DNA of 53,051 nucleotides, from contig JBOGFC010000090.1 in the NCBI GenBank assembly GCA_050742155.1, positions 1 to 53,051 on the forward strand. The letters are read 5' to 3'. Below, piece after piece: positions 31,299-38,468 of the stretch (positions are counted from its first letter, which is position 1; each line of letters starts with the position of its first letter). The notes beneath the pieces were generated by a model. It searched no databases and was not told where the DNA came from. It saw nothing but the letters and a program-made list of their open reading frames with translations. This DNA comes from JBOGFC01 sp050742155 (lineage in GTDB: Bacteria; Actinomycetota; Acidimicrobiia; Spongiisociales; JALYHC01). Both the position numbers and the translations under genes were made by a program.

Positions 31299-32915
31299 AT
31301 GTGGTCCCAGAGATTGGCCGAGGCCGAGCGGCTCACCGACCCGGGCGGCCCGTTCGCCATGGAGCAGGTGGTGGTGCGGGGTATCGAGGTTCGCAACTAC
31401 GTCCGGCGAGCGGCCAGCCTGGCCGAGGTGTTTCAGGAGGCCACCGAGCGCTTCGCCGAGCGCCCGGCGCTGGTGCAGGACGACCATCGCCTCACCTTCG
31501 CCGAGGTGGGGGAGAGGGCGGCCGGCGTGGCCGGAGGGCTGCAGGCGGCCGGCATCCGGGCTGGCGACCGGGTGGTGATCCTCGGCGCCAACTCCCCGCA
31601 GTGGGCGGAGGTCTTCTGGGGCTGCCTGCTGGCCGGGGTGGTGTCGGTCCCCCTCAACGCCTGGTGGGGCAAGGAGGAGCTGGCCTACGCCCTCGACCAC
31701 AGCCGGGCTTCGCTGGTCTTCGCCGATCCCGAGCGCCTGCCGGCGGTGGCCGGATCGGTGCCGGACGATCGTCTGGTCGGGCTGGACTCCCTGGTCGGCT
31801 TCCGAAAGGAGCCGGGCTCGCCGGTCGACCTGGGCGAAGACGATGCGGTCTCCATCTTCTACACCTCCGGAACCACCGGTCGTCCCAAGGGAGCGATGGT
31901 CGATCACCGCGGGGTGGTGGCCAACCTCCGCAATCTCGTCTACCTGGCGGTCCGCTCCCGGATCCTGGCCGAGGAGCCCCGCCCCGAGGAGCCCGCCTCA
32001 CAGGGCGTCTCGTTGCTGGTGGTCCCGCTCTTCCACGTCACCGGCTGCCAAGCCACCCTGGTGGCCTCCTACGCATTCGGCAACAGGGTGGTGCTCTATC
32101 CCCAGCGGGGTTTCGATGCCCGGACGGCCATGCACCTCATTCAGGACGAGGGGATCACCCAGTTCTCGGCCGTCCCCACCCTGATGCTGCGAATCCTCGA
32201 TTCGGAGCTCCTGGGGGACTACGACCTGGGGTCGTTGCGGAGCGTCACGTACGGGGGCGCTCCCGTCCCGCCGGAGCTGCCCCAGCGAACCCGACAGGCG
32301 CTGCCCGGGGTCCGCTCGATCGGGAACGGCTACGGGCTCACCGAGACGAACGCGGTGGTGGTGGCCAACTGGGGGATGGAGTACCTGCGCAAGCCGCATG
32401 CCATCGGCAAGCCCCTCCCGGTGGTGGACGTCAAGCTGGTCGGCCCGGATGGGAGGGAGGCGCCGGACGGGGAGCCCGGCGAGCTGGCCGTGCGCGGGCC
32501 GGTGGTGATGGCCGGGTATTGGCGGGACGAGCCGGCCACCGCCGTGGCGATCCGGGAGGGCTGGTTCTACACGGGCGACCTGGTGGTGCGCGACTCCGAG
32601 GGCGACCTCGTCCTGGTCGATCGGGTCAAGGACGTGGTGATCCGGGGGGGAGAGAACGTCTTTTCGGTAGAGGTGGAGAATGTGCTGGCCGAGCACCCGG
32701 CGGTGGTGGAGGCGGCGGTGGTCGGCGTGCCGCACGCCACCCTGGGAGAGGAGGTGAAGGCGGTGGTGGTGGTGCGCCGTCCCGTCCAGCCCGAGGAGCT
32801 GCGGGCCTGGTGCGGCGAGCGGCTGGCCTACTTCAAGGTCCCGGCCCACGTGGAGGTGCGGGTCGAGCCGCTTCCTCGCAACGCGGCCGGCAAGGTGCTG
32901 AAGGAGACCCTCTGA
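31299..32915 (+). CDS. AMP-dependent acyl-CoA synthetase/ligase
   Basis: A 538-residue ANL-superfamily enzyme that activates a carboxylic acid to acyl-AMP and then acyl-CoA. Motifs: IFYTSGTTGRPKGAMVDHRG (P-loop), GYGLTETNAVV, GWFYTGDLVVRDSEGDLVLVDRVKDVVIRGGENVFSVEVE (hinge) and PRNAAGKVLKETL with the catalytic Lys near the C-terminus. A class I fatty or aryl acid is likely; the chain length cannot be read. The stop overlaps the ATG of the membrane protein by one base, and the enoyl reductase follows, suggesting a lipid-related operon. Confidence 0.92.
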   Translation: MWSQRLAEAERLTDPGGPFAMEQVVVRGIEVRNYVRRAASLAEVFQEATERFAERPALVQDDHRLTFAEVGERAAGVAGGLQAAGIRAGDRVVILGANSPQWAEVFWGCLLAGVVSVPLNAWWGKEELAYALDHSRASLVFADPERLPAVAGSVPDDRLVGLDSLVGFRKEPGSPVDLGEDDAVSIFYTSGTTGRPKGAMVDHRGVVANLRNLVYLAVRSRILAEEPRPEEPASQGVSLLVVPLFHVTGCQATLVASYAFGNRVVLYPQRGFDARTAMHLIQDEGITQFSAVPTLMLRILDSELLGDYDLGSLRSVTYGGAPVPPELPQRTRQALPGVRSIGNGYGLTETNAVVVANWGMEYLRKPHAIGKPLPVVDVKLVGPDGREAPDGEPGELAVRGPVVMAGYWRDEPATAVAIREGWFYTGDLVVRDSEGDLVLVDRVKDVVIRGGENVFSVEVENVLAEHPAVVEAAVVGVPHATLGEEVKAVVVVRRPVQPEELRAWCGERLAYFKVPAHVEVRVEPLPRNAAGKVLKETL

Positions 32916-33289
32916 TGCTGGCCGCCTTCCACAACACCTGGGGCTGGGTGGCAGTCGGACTCTGCGGGCTGGTGGGGTTGGGGGGGATCGGCCTGCGCCT
33001 TGCCGGGCGAGACCCGTCCCGCCCTTTCTGGGTGGGAGTGGCTCTGGCGGTAGGGGCGATCCTCGTGCAGGTGGGGGTGGGCTTCCTGTTGCTCGCCCAG
33101 GGACACGAGCCGGGCAACCTGCACGTCTTCTACGGCCTCCTCATCCTCTTCTCGCTGACCTTCGCCTACATCTACCGTTCGCAGCTCGCCAAGCGGCCCG
33201 CCCTGGCCTGGGGACTGCTCCTGCTCTTCCTGATGGGCCTGGGGATCCGGGCCATCACCTCTTTCGGGAAGAACCTGGGCCTACCATGA
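32915..33289 (+). CDS. Small four-helix membrane protein of unknown function
   Basis: A 124-residue hydrophobic protein with four predicted membrane segments (WVAVGLCGLVGLGGIGLRLAG, WVGVALAVGAILVQVGVGFLL, LHVFYGLLILFSLTFAYIY, LAWGLLLLFLMGLGIRAI) and short basic loops. No family recognised. It is translationally coupled on both sides (TGATG with the acyl-CoA synthetase stop, ATGA with the enoyl reductase start), so it belongs to the same operon and may serve in lipid metabolism at the membrane. Confidence 0.8.
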   Translation: MLAAFHNTWGWVAVGLCGLVGLGGIGLRLAGRDPSRPFWVGVALAVGAILVQVGVGFLLLAQGHEPGNLHVFYGLLILFSLTFAYIYRSQLAKRPALAWGLLLLFLMGLGIRAITSFGKNLGLP

Positions 33290-34074
33290 CCGCCATGTTG
33301 CTGCAGGGGAAGCGGCTGGTAATCACCGGAGTGCTGACCGACGATTCCATCGCCTGGCACACCGCTCGCCTCGCCCAACAGGAAGGGGCCGAGCTCGTCC
33401 TCACCGGCTTCGGGCGGGGGAGGCGGCTCACCGAGCGGGCGGCCACCCGTCTCGAGGAGCCGCCGGACGTGCTGGAGCTGGACATCAACCTACCGGCCGA
33501 CATGGAGGCGCTGGTGGCCGACCTGGGGCAGCGCTGGGGGGCGGTCGATGGTGCTCTCCATGCCATCGCCTATGCGCCGGAAGACGCCCTGGGCGGTAAT
33601 TTCCTCAACACGCCGGTGGAGAGCGCCCAGGTGGCCTTCACCACCTCGGCGTTCTCCCTCAAGACCCTGGCGGTCGGTCTCCTGCCCCTGATGAAGGCGG
33701 CCGGGGGCGGATCGCTGGTGACCCTCGATTTCGACAACCGCCAGGCTTGGCCGGCCTACGACTGGATGGGGGTGGCCAAGGCCGCCCTGCAATCGGTGGC
33801 CCGCTACCTGGCCCGCGACCTGGGCGAGCAGAACATCCGGATCAACGCCGTGTCGGCCGGGCCGCTCGGCACGGTGGCCGCCCGCTCGATCCCGGGCTTC
33901 TCGGCCTTCCAGGAGGTGTGGGACAAGCGAGCCCCGCTGGGCTGGGACACCGGCGATCCCGAGCCGGTGGCCCGCATGGTGTGCGTGTTGCTCTCCGACT
34001 GGGCTGCCAAGACCAGCGGAGAGGTCATCCATGTCGACGGCGGGTTCCACGCCATCGCCACCGACCTCCGCTAG
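33286..34074 (+). CDS. fabI: InhA-type enoyl-[acyl-carrier-protein] reductase (NADH)
   Basis: A 262-residue SDR-fold enzyme that reduces the enoyl-ACP double bond in fatty acid elongation. It is close to mycobacterial InhA block by block: GKRLVITGVLTDDSIAWHTARLAQQEGAELVLTGF, LDFDNRQAWPAYDWMGVAKAAL and APLGWDTGDPEPVARMVCVLLSDW. The catalytic Tyr and Lys fall at 158 and 165, the same numbers as in InhA. An alternative ATG at 33295 would shorten it by three residues. Last gene of the acyl-CoA synthetase operon. Confidence 0.95.
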   Translation: MTAMLLQGKRLVITGVLTDDSIAWHTARLAQQEGAELVLTGFGRGRRLTERAATRLEEPPDVLELDINLPADMEALVADLGQRWGAVDGALHAIAYAPEDALGGNFLNTPVESAQVAFTTSAFSLKTLAVGLLPLMKAAGGGSLVTLDFDNRQAWPAYDWMGVAKAALQSVARYLARDLGEQNIRINAVSAGPLGTVAARSIPGFSAFQEVWDKRAPLGWDTGDPEPVARMVCVLLSDWAAKTSGEVIHVDGGFHAIATDLR

Positions 34075-34116
34075 ACCGTTCTTGTGACGTTTGTCCACCT
34101 GGAGGGCTTAAAACCG

Positions 34117-35910
34117 TCACAAGAATGTTGAGGAGGCCGCCATCCTCCGCACCGCCCCCGGGGAGCGCGGCAGGGCCACGGTGAAGGTGGCGCCGCCTCC
34201 GGGAGTGTCCTCCAGCCAGACCCGGCCGCCCATCGCCTCGGCGAGGTTGCGGACGATGGAGAGGCCCAGGCCGGTGCCGCCCCCCGGCCTGGTGTGGGCG
34301 GCCCGGAGCTGGATGAACCGTTCGAAGGCCCGCTCACGGTCCTCCTCCGGGATTCCCGGACCGTGGTCGACGATCGACACCCAGACCTCTTCACCGGCCC
34401 GGCGGGTGATCACCTCGACCGGGCTGCCCCCGGCGTACTTGAGAGCGTTGCCCACCAGGTTGCTCATGATGCGGCGCAGGTGCTCCGGGTCGGCCTCGAT
34501 GGGGAAATCCAGGTCGCTGGATACCTTGACCCGGCCCCGTGCCTCGGGGATCCCCTCGACCGTGTCGGCGATGAACTCGTTGAGGTCGAGACGCTCTGGT
34601 TTTTGGGGCAGAGCGTGGCCGTCGATCCGGGAGACCATGAGGAGGTCCTCGATCATGGCCCGCAGCCGCTCGGCCTGCTTGCGTGCCGAGGCCAGCAGCT
34701 CCTGCGCGGCGGGACCGGCCGGGGCCAGCTCGGGGCGAGCCAGTGTGGCCAGCGAGCCGATGATGGCGGTCAATGGGGTGCGCAGCTCGTGGCTGACCAC
34801 CGAGACGAAGTGGGTCTTGAGCTGGGCCAGCTCCTCCATGCGCTTGCCGGTCTCCTCGACCTGCTCGTAACGGGCCAGCTGATCGAGCACCAGGGCGGCC
34901 GGGGCAGCCAGCGACTGGAGCGCCTCGAGGTCGGCCTGCGTAAAGCCCCCCTCCCGGTCGGCCACCAGCAGCACCCCCATGGTGCGGTTCTCGACCCGGA
35001 GCGGAACGGCCATGGCCTGCTCGATCCGAAGGTCCTCGAGCAGTGTGTCCTGCAGGTCGGGATCGTCGGAGAGGGCGTTGGAGAGGATGGGTGCGTTCTG
35101 CATGAACACCCGCTCTACCGTGCCCCCTCGGGCCAGGGGGAATTTGTAGTCCTCGGCCTTGAGAGCGTGCCCGTCCATCCACAGTGGGCTGACCACCTCC
35201 AGGGCATGCTGCTGTGGCCGGTAGAGCAGCACCACTCCCACCCGGGCCTTGAGGTAGCGGGCGATGCGGCCCACCAGCTCCGGGAGGACCTCGGTGAGGC
35301 TCTCGCCGGCCCCCACCGTCCTCGACAGCTCGTAGAGCCGCTCCAGGTCGGCTTCCCGGTGACGCAACTCTTCGACCTGGCGGTAGCCCTGGCGGGTCTG
35401 CTGCCGGAATTTCTCCGCCACCATCCCGGTCACCCCGGCCACCACCCCCAGGGCCAGCACCTCGAGGGCCAGCCCCTCCAACGTGATGGCCTGGTGGGCG
35501 ATGATCGAGGCGATCACACGACCGGCCAGCGCCCCCAGCGACACCAGACCGTGGAGGAGAGGGGGGAACCAGGCGGCCGAGAAGGCCACCACCGCGAAGT
35601 AGAAGAAGAAGGCCGACCCGGCCAAGGCGGACTCGGTCGACACCAACGAGAGGAGCACGATGGTGAGGGCGCACCAGAGGAGGAGGATCAGGTCTCCCGC
35701 CGGGCGCACCAGGACCTCCCGCCAGGGAGTGCCCAGCAGTGCCGCCAGCCCCAAAGTGGCCCCGGCGGCCGCCCCCCACACGTTCGGGTTGCCGAACAGC
35801 TCATTACGGATGGCGTAGAGGATCAGCGCCGCCAGCACTCCCCATGAGGCCAACAGGGCCAGCCTCACCACCTGGTGGCGAAACTCGGCTAGGAGAACCC
35901 GGTCGTCCAT
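34117..35910 (-). CDS. Membrane sensor histidine kinase with GAF domain
   Basis: A 597-residue kinase. Six or so hydrophobic segments fill residues 15-165, followed by a coiled coil (QVEELRHREADLERLYELSRTV), a GAF domain (ESLTEVLPELVGRIARYLKARVGVVLLYRP...QAMAVPLRVENRTMGVLLVADREGGF), the phosphoacceptor box FVSVVSHELRTPLTAIIGSL, and an ATPase domain with LVGNALKYAGG (N box), DHGPGIPEEDRERAF (G1) and GGGTGLGLSIVRNLAEAMGG (G2). The start is ATG 35910; a GTG at 35949 is possible. No response regulator gene is adjacent, so it is an orphan kinase. Divergent from ddl. Confidence 0.93.
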   Translation of the reverse strand: MDDRVLLAEFRHQVVRLALLASWGVLAALILYAIRNELFGNPNVWGAAAGATLGLAALLGTPWREVLVRPAGDLILLLWCALTIVLLSLVSTESALAGSAFFFYFAVVAFSAAWFPPLLHGLVSLGALAGRVIASIIAHQAITLEGLALEVLALGVVAGVTGMVAEKFRQQTRQGYRQVEELRHREADLERLYELSRTVGAGESLTEVLPELVGRIARYLKARVGVVLLYRPQQHALEVVSPLWMDGHALKAEDYKFPLARGGTVERVFMQNAPILSNALSDDPDLQDTLLEDLRIEQAMAVPLRVENRTMGVLLVADREGGFTQADLEALQSLAAPAALVLDQLARYEQVEETGKRMEELAQLKTHFVSVVSHELRTPLTAIIGSLATLARPELAPAGPAAQELLASARKQAERLRAMIEDLLMVSRIDGHALPQKPERLDLNEFIADTVEGIPEARGRVKVSSDLDFPIEADPEHLRRIMSNLVGNALKYAGGSPVEVITRRAGEEVWVSIVDHGPGIPEEDRERAFERFIQLRAAHTRPGGGTGLGLSIVRNLAEAMGGRVWLEDTPGGGATFTVALPRSPGAVRRMAASSTFL

Positions 35911-35961
35911 AGAGACAGCCGATAGCTGATCGCTTCGGTCTGTCACAGTATCCTCCACTTC

Positions 35962-36975
35962 ATGGCCCGCGTCATGGTTCTTTTCGGCGGGAGGTCGGCC
36001 GAGCATGAGGTCTCCGGCGTGTCCGGGGCGGCGGTGGCCGGGGCGTTGCGAGAGGCCGGCCATCAGACCGAGGCGGTGGGCATCGATCGGGAGGGCGGCT
36101 GGCACCTGGCCGATCCCACCCAGAGCCCGCTTCGGCCGGAGGGCCCCGAGGCCCGCTTCGAGGTCCCGCTCGGGCTGATCCGAGGGGGTCGGCGCACGTT
36201 CGAGGTGGATGTGGTCTTTCCGGTGCTGCACGGCCCGTTCGGGGAGGACGGCACCGTGCAGGGGATGCTCGAGATGGCCGGGGTGCCCTACGTGGGCTCC
36301 GGCGTGCTCGGGTCGGCGCTCGGCATGGACAAGGAGGTCGCCAAGCGGCTCTTCCGCCAGACCGGCCTCCCAACCCCCGACTACCAGGTGGTCAGGGGTC
36401 CGGATTGGGCGGCCGACCCGGCCGGGGTGGTGAGCCGGGTGGTGGAACGGCTCGGGTTGCCGGTCTTCACCAAGCCGTCACGGTTGGGCTCCTCGGTCGG
36501 GGTGACCAGGGCCGAGTCGGAGCCCGAGCTCAAGGGCGGCATCGAGGAGGCCCTCCGCTACGGCGAGAAGGCGCTGGCCGAGGAAGCGGTGCGAGGCCGG
36601 GAGATCGAGGTGGCGGTGCTGGAGGGTCCCCGGGCGTCTGTTCCCGGAGAGATCGTGCCCACCTCGGGATGGTATGACTATCGGGCCAAATACGAGGACG
36701 ACACCGCCCGGCTGCTCGCCCCGGCCCCACTCTCAGAGACCGAGTCGACCGCCGTCCGGGAGCTGGCCAACCAGGCCTTCACCGTCCTGGAGTGCGCCGG
36801 GCTGGCCCGGGTCGACTTCTTTTACGAGGAGGGAGGCCGCGGGTTTCTCGTCAACGAGCTCAACACCATGCCGGGCTTCACCCCCATCTCGATGTTCCCC
36901 CGCCTCTGGGAGCTCTCCGGGGTGAGCTACCCGGAGCTGGTGGACGAGCTGGTGAGGCTGACGCTGGGGACCTGA
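35962..36975 (+). CDS. ddl: D-alanine--D-alanine ligase
   Basis: A 337-residue ATP-grasp ligase making the D-Ala-D-Ala end of the peptidoglycan stem. Motifs: MVLFGGRSAEHEVSGVSGAAV, VVFPVLHGPFGEDGTVQGMLEMAGVPYVGSGVLGSALGMDK, FTKPSRLGSSVGVTRAE (ATP loop), SGWYDYRAKYEDDTARLLAPA (omega loop) and FLVNELNTMPGFTPISMFPRLW (metal-binding Glu and Asn). The Tyr-Asp-Tyr loop is of the D-Ala type rather than the D-lactate type. It converges with the RAM-domain gene with one base between stops. Confidence 0.95.
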   Translation: MARVMVLFGGRSAEHEVSGVSGAAVAGALREAGHQTEAVGIDREGGWHLADPTQSPLRPEGPEARFEVPLGLIRGGRRTFEVDVVFPVLHGPFGEDGTVQGMLEMAGVPYVGSGVLGSALGMDKEVAKRLFRQTGLPTPDYQVVRGPDWAADPAGVVSRVVERLGLPVFTKPSRLGSSVGVTRAESEPELKGGIEEALRYGEKALAEEAVRGREIEVAVLEGPRASVPGEIVPTSGWYDYRAKYEDDTARLLAPAPLSETESTAVRELANQAFTVLECAGLARVDFFYEEGGRGFLVNELNTMPGFTPISMFPRLWELSGVSYPELVDELVRLTLGT

Positions 36976-36976
36976 C

Positions 36977-37210
36977 CTACAGGTGCACCACCGGACAGGT
37001 GAGGGTGCGGGTGATGCCTTCCACCCCCTGGATGCGGGCCACCACGAGCTTTCCGAGCTGGTCCACGTCGTCCGCCTCTACCCGGGCGATCACGTCGTAG
37101 GGGCCGGTCACGTCGTCGGCCGATTCCACTCCCTGGATCTTGCGGACCTCATCGGCGACCTGGGCCGCCTTGCCCACTTCGGTCTGGATCAGAACGTAGG
37201 CCTCGACCAC
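36977..37210 (-). CDS. Lrp/AsnC ligand-binding (RAM) domain protein without DNA-binding domain
   Basis: A 77-residue stand-alone RAM domain: VEAYVLIQTEVGKAAQVADEVRKIQGVESADDVTGPYDVIARVEADDVDQLGKLVVARIQGVEGITRTLTCPVV. It matches the C-terminal effector half of Lrp/AsnC proteins but has no helix-turn-helix, a common form in actinobacteria and archaea that forms oligomeric rings and binds amino acids. GTG start at 37210 with GAGGAGGG upstream; TATAGT near 37250 on the minus strand is a likely -10 box. It may modulate a full Lrp protein encoded elsewhere. Confidence 0.85.
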   Translation of the reverse strand: MVEAYVLIQTEVGKAAQVADEVRKIQGVESADDVTGPYDVIARVEADDVDQLGKLVVARIQGVEGITRTLTCPVVHL

Positions 37211-37283
37211 CAATCCCTCCTCGGTTCGTCGGTCGGTCTGGCTGCGACTATACCCGGCGGCGTTGGGGCGATGTCGAGAGGAA

Positions 37284-37496
37284 TCAGTAGCCGTCGGAGC
37301 CGAACCGCAGGCGGTGCGCGTAGATGCGCCCCTCCTCCTCCTCGACGTCGAAGACCACTCGCTGGCCCTGCCGGAGCATGCGGAACACACTGCCGCGCAG
37401 TGAGCCGGGACGAAGGAACACCTCACTGCGGTCGTCGTCACGGATGATGATGCCTACCCCCGTGGCGGGGTCCCACACCTTCACCACGCCTTGCAC
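37284..37496 (-). CDS. Variant cold-shock-domain protein
   Basis: A 70-residue OB-fold protein: VQGVVKVWDPATGVGIIIRDDDRSEVFLRPGSLRGSVFRMLRQGQRVVFDVEEEEGRIYAHRLRF. The cold-shock pattern (V-K-x-W/F, D-x-VF, L-x-x-GQxVxFDV) is clear, but the nucleic-acid motifs are changed: KGFGFI becomes TGVGIII and VFVHFS becomes VFLRPGS, so the usual aromatic stacking residues are lost. RNA binding may be weak or different. The GTG start at 37496 lies about 8 nt after a TATACT -10 box, which suggests a leaderless transcript. Confidence 0.72.
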   Translation of the reverse strand: MQGVVKVWDPATGVGIIIRDDDRSEVFLRPGSLRGSVFRMLRQGQRVVFDVEEEEGRIYAHRLRFGSDGY

Positions 37497-37504
37497 GAGG
37501 CGGG

Positions 37505-37510
37505 AGTATA
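37505..37510 (-). promoter_or_regulatory. TATACT -10 box of the cold-shock-like gene
   Basis: On the minus strand TATACT lies 8 nt upstream of the GTG, so transcription should begin at or within a base or two of the start codon. The -35 is weak (GGTCAC with an 18-nt spacer). The rest of 37511-37646 contains no gene. Confidence 0.55.
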
Positions 37511-37646
37511 CGGAGGGATCAGGTTCGGGTGACCACCACACGGCTCCCGCTGGGCGGGGAGTCGGAAGGCTGCTCGACGTGCAGCGGTTGGCCAGCCATT
37601 CCGCCCGGCTGTGGACGCGCACCGAACTCGGGAGCAGGTGAGTCGA

Positions 37647-37955
37647 TCAGCAGCCGGTGGCGTCTCGCAGTATTTGGCATGCTTCCGCCAGGCGCGCCGG
37701 TCCCAGCTTGGTGACACGACGGCGAAACGCCTCTCGCGACAGCGTATGCAGGTTGTCGAAATTCGCCACACACTCAGTGGGCACGCCGTCGGCATCCGGT
37801 GTCAGATCCAGCTCTGAGACGAGGCCTCGTTTGTTGCGAGTCAACGCCGCAACGACCAAGGAGCCGATGCGACCGGCAACAGGCTCCCGAGTGAGGATCA
37901 GTACGGGTCGGTCTCCGCCGGGAGTTGCCGCGAACCAGATCTCACCGCGCTGCAT
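37647..37955 (-). CDS. mazF: MazF/PemK-family toxin endoribonuclease
   Basis: A 102-residue mRNA interferase: MQRGEIWFAATPGGDRPVLILTREPVAGRIGSLVVAALTRNKRGLVSELDL. The MazF hallmarks are RGEIW, GG-x-RPVL, the catalytic-region Thr in ALTRN, and CVANFDNLHTLSREAF (the family D-N/D-Q block). It cuts RNA and is held inactive by the antitoxin. The ATG lies inside the 3' end of the antitoxin gene (14-bp overlap), the usual antitoxin-first layout. Length is normal, so it appears intact. Confidence 0.92.
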   Translation of the reverse strand: MQRGEIWFAATPGGDRPVLILTREPVAGRIGSLVVAALTRNKRGLVSELDLTPDADGVPTECVANFDNLHTLSREAFRRRVTKLGPARLAEACQILRDATGC

Positions 37956-38193
37956 CAGCCCAGTCCGACCAGTCCTCAGCAGGGCCCCAGTCGGCGATCT
38001 CGGCCAATGCCTGCTCGTCGGGGGTGAGCGGGGCGCGGGTCCAGGCCTGGATGTCTGTTTCTGAGGCGAGTCGGACGAGGTGACGATGGAGCGCTTCCCG
38101 CAGCAACTCCGAGCGATCGACACCGAGCCGCTCCGCCCACCGCTGCGCCTCGGCTGCCTCTTGATCGTCTACCCGAAAGCTCAGCATTGTCAT
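37942..38193 (-). CDS. mazE: Ribbon-helix-helix antitoxin of the MazF pair
   Basis: An 83-residue protein with an N-terminal ribbon-helix-helix DNA-binding fold (MLSFRVDDQEAAEAQRWAERLGVDRSELLREALHRHL) and an acidic C-terminal tail (PLTPDEQALAEIADWGPAEDWSDWADAAR) that should thread into MazF. Start is ATG 38193, with ATG 38187 two codons later as an alternative. The start codon lies inside the inverted repeat at 38191-38214, fitting autorepression by the antitoxin or complex. Confidence 0.88.
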   Translation of the reverse strand: MTMLSFRVDDQEAAEAQRWAERLGVDRSELLREALHRHLVRLASETDIQAWTRAPLTPDEQALAEIADWGPAEDWSDWADAAR

Positions 38194-38214
38194 ACGAACA
38201 TGATACATCGTATG
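38191..38214. promoter_or_regulatory. Operator of the mazEF operon
   Basis: CATACGA-N10-TCGTATG, 7-bp perfect arms, overlapping the antitoxin start. A nested GATAC...GTATC repeat adds a second register (38202-38221). AT-rich compared with the surroundings; a likely site for the ribbon-helix-helix antitoxin. Confidence 0.65.
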
Positions 38215-38228
38215 ACGTATCGGTCGAC

Positions 38229-38417
38229 CTACGCCTTCTCCACCTTGCCGGCCTTCAGGCAGGAGGTGCACACCCTCATGCGGCGGGAGTTGGCGCCGTG
38301 GCGCACCCGCACCCGCTGGATGTTGGGCAGCCAGCGCCGGCTGGACCGGCGGTGGGAGTGGCTCACCTGCCGGCCCACCCAGGGGCTCTTGCCGCAGACT
38401 TCACAGCGATAGGACAT
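38229..38417 (-). CDS. rpmB: Ribosomal protein bL28
   Basis: A 62-residue L28 with four zinc-ligand cysteines: Cys5 and Cys8 (YRCEVCGKSP) and the pair in MRVCTSCLKAG near the C-terminus. VSHSHRRSSRRWLPNIQRVRV is the family core. This is the zinc-containing form. ATG 38417 has no Shine-Dalgarno sequence; the short region to recG contains divergent -10-like TATAC words, so a very short leader is likely. Confidence 0.95.
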   Translation of the reverse strand: MSYRCEVCGKSPWVGRQVSHSHRRSSRRWLPNIQRVRVRHGANSRRMRVCTSCLKAGKVEKA

Positions 38418-38449
38418 GGACCGGGGCGGGAGGATACCAGGCCGATTCG

Positions 38450-38455
38450 TATACT
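38450..38455 (+). promoter_or_regulatory. TATACT -10 box of recG
   Basis: TATACT ends 13 nt before the recG ATG, predicting a leader of about 7 nt with no room for a Shine-Dalgarno sequence. The word is nearly palindromic (GTATAC), so it may also serve rpmB on the other strand. Confidence 0.5.
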
Positions 38456-38468
38456 CGGCGCCCGTCGC

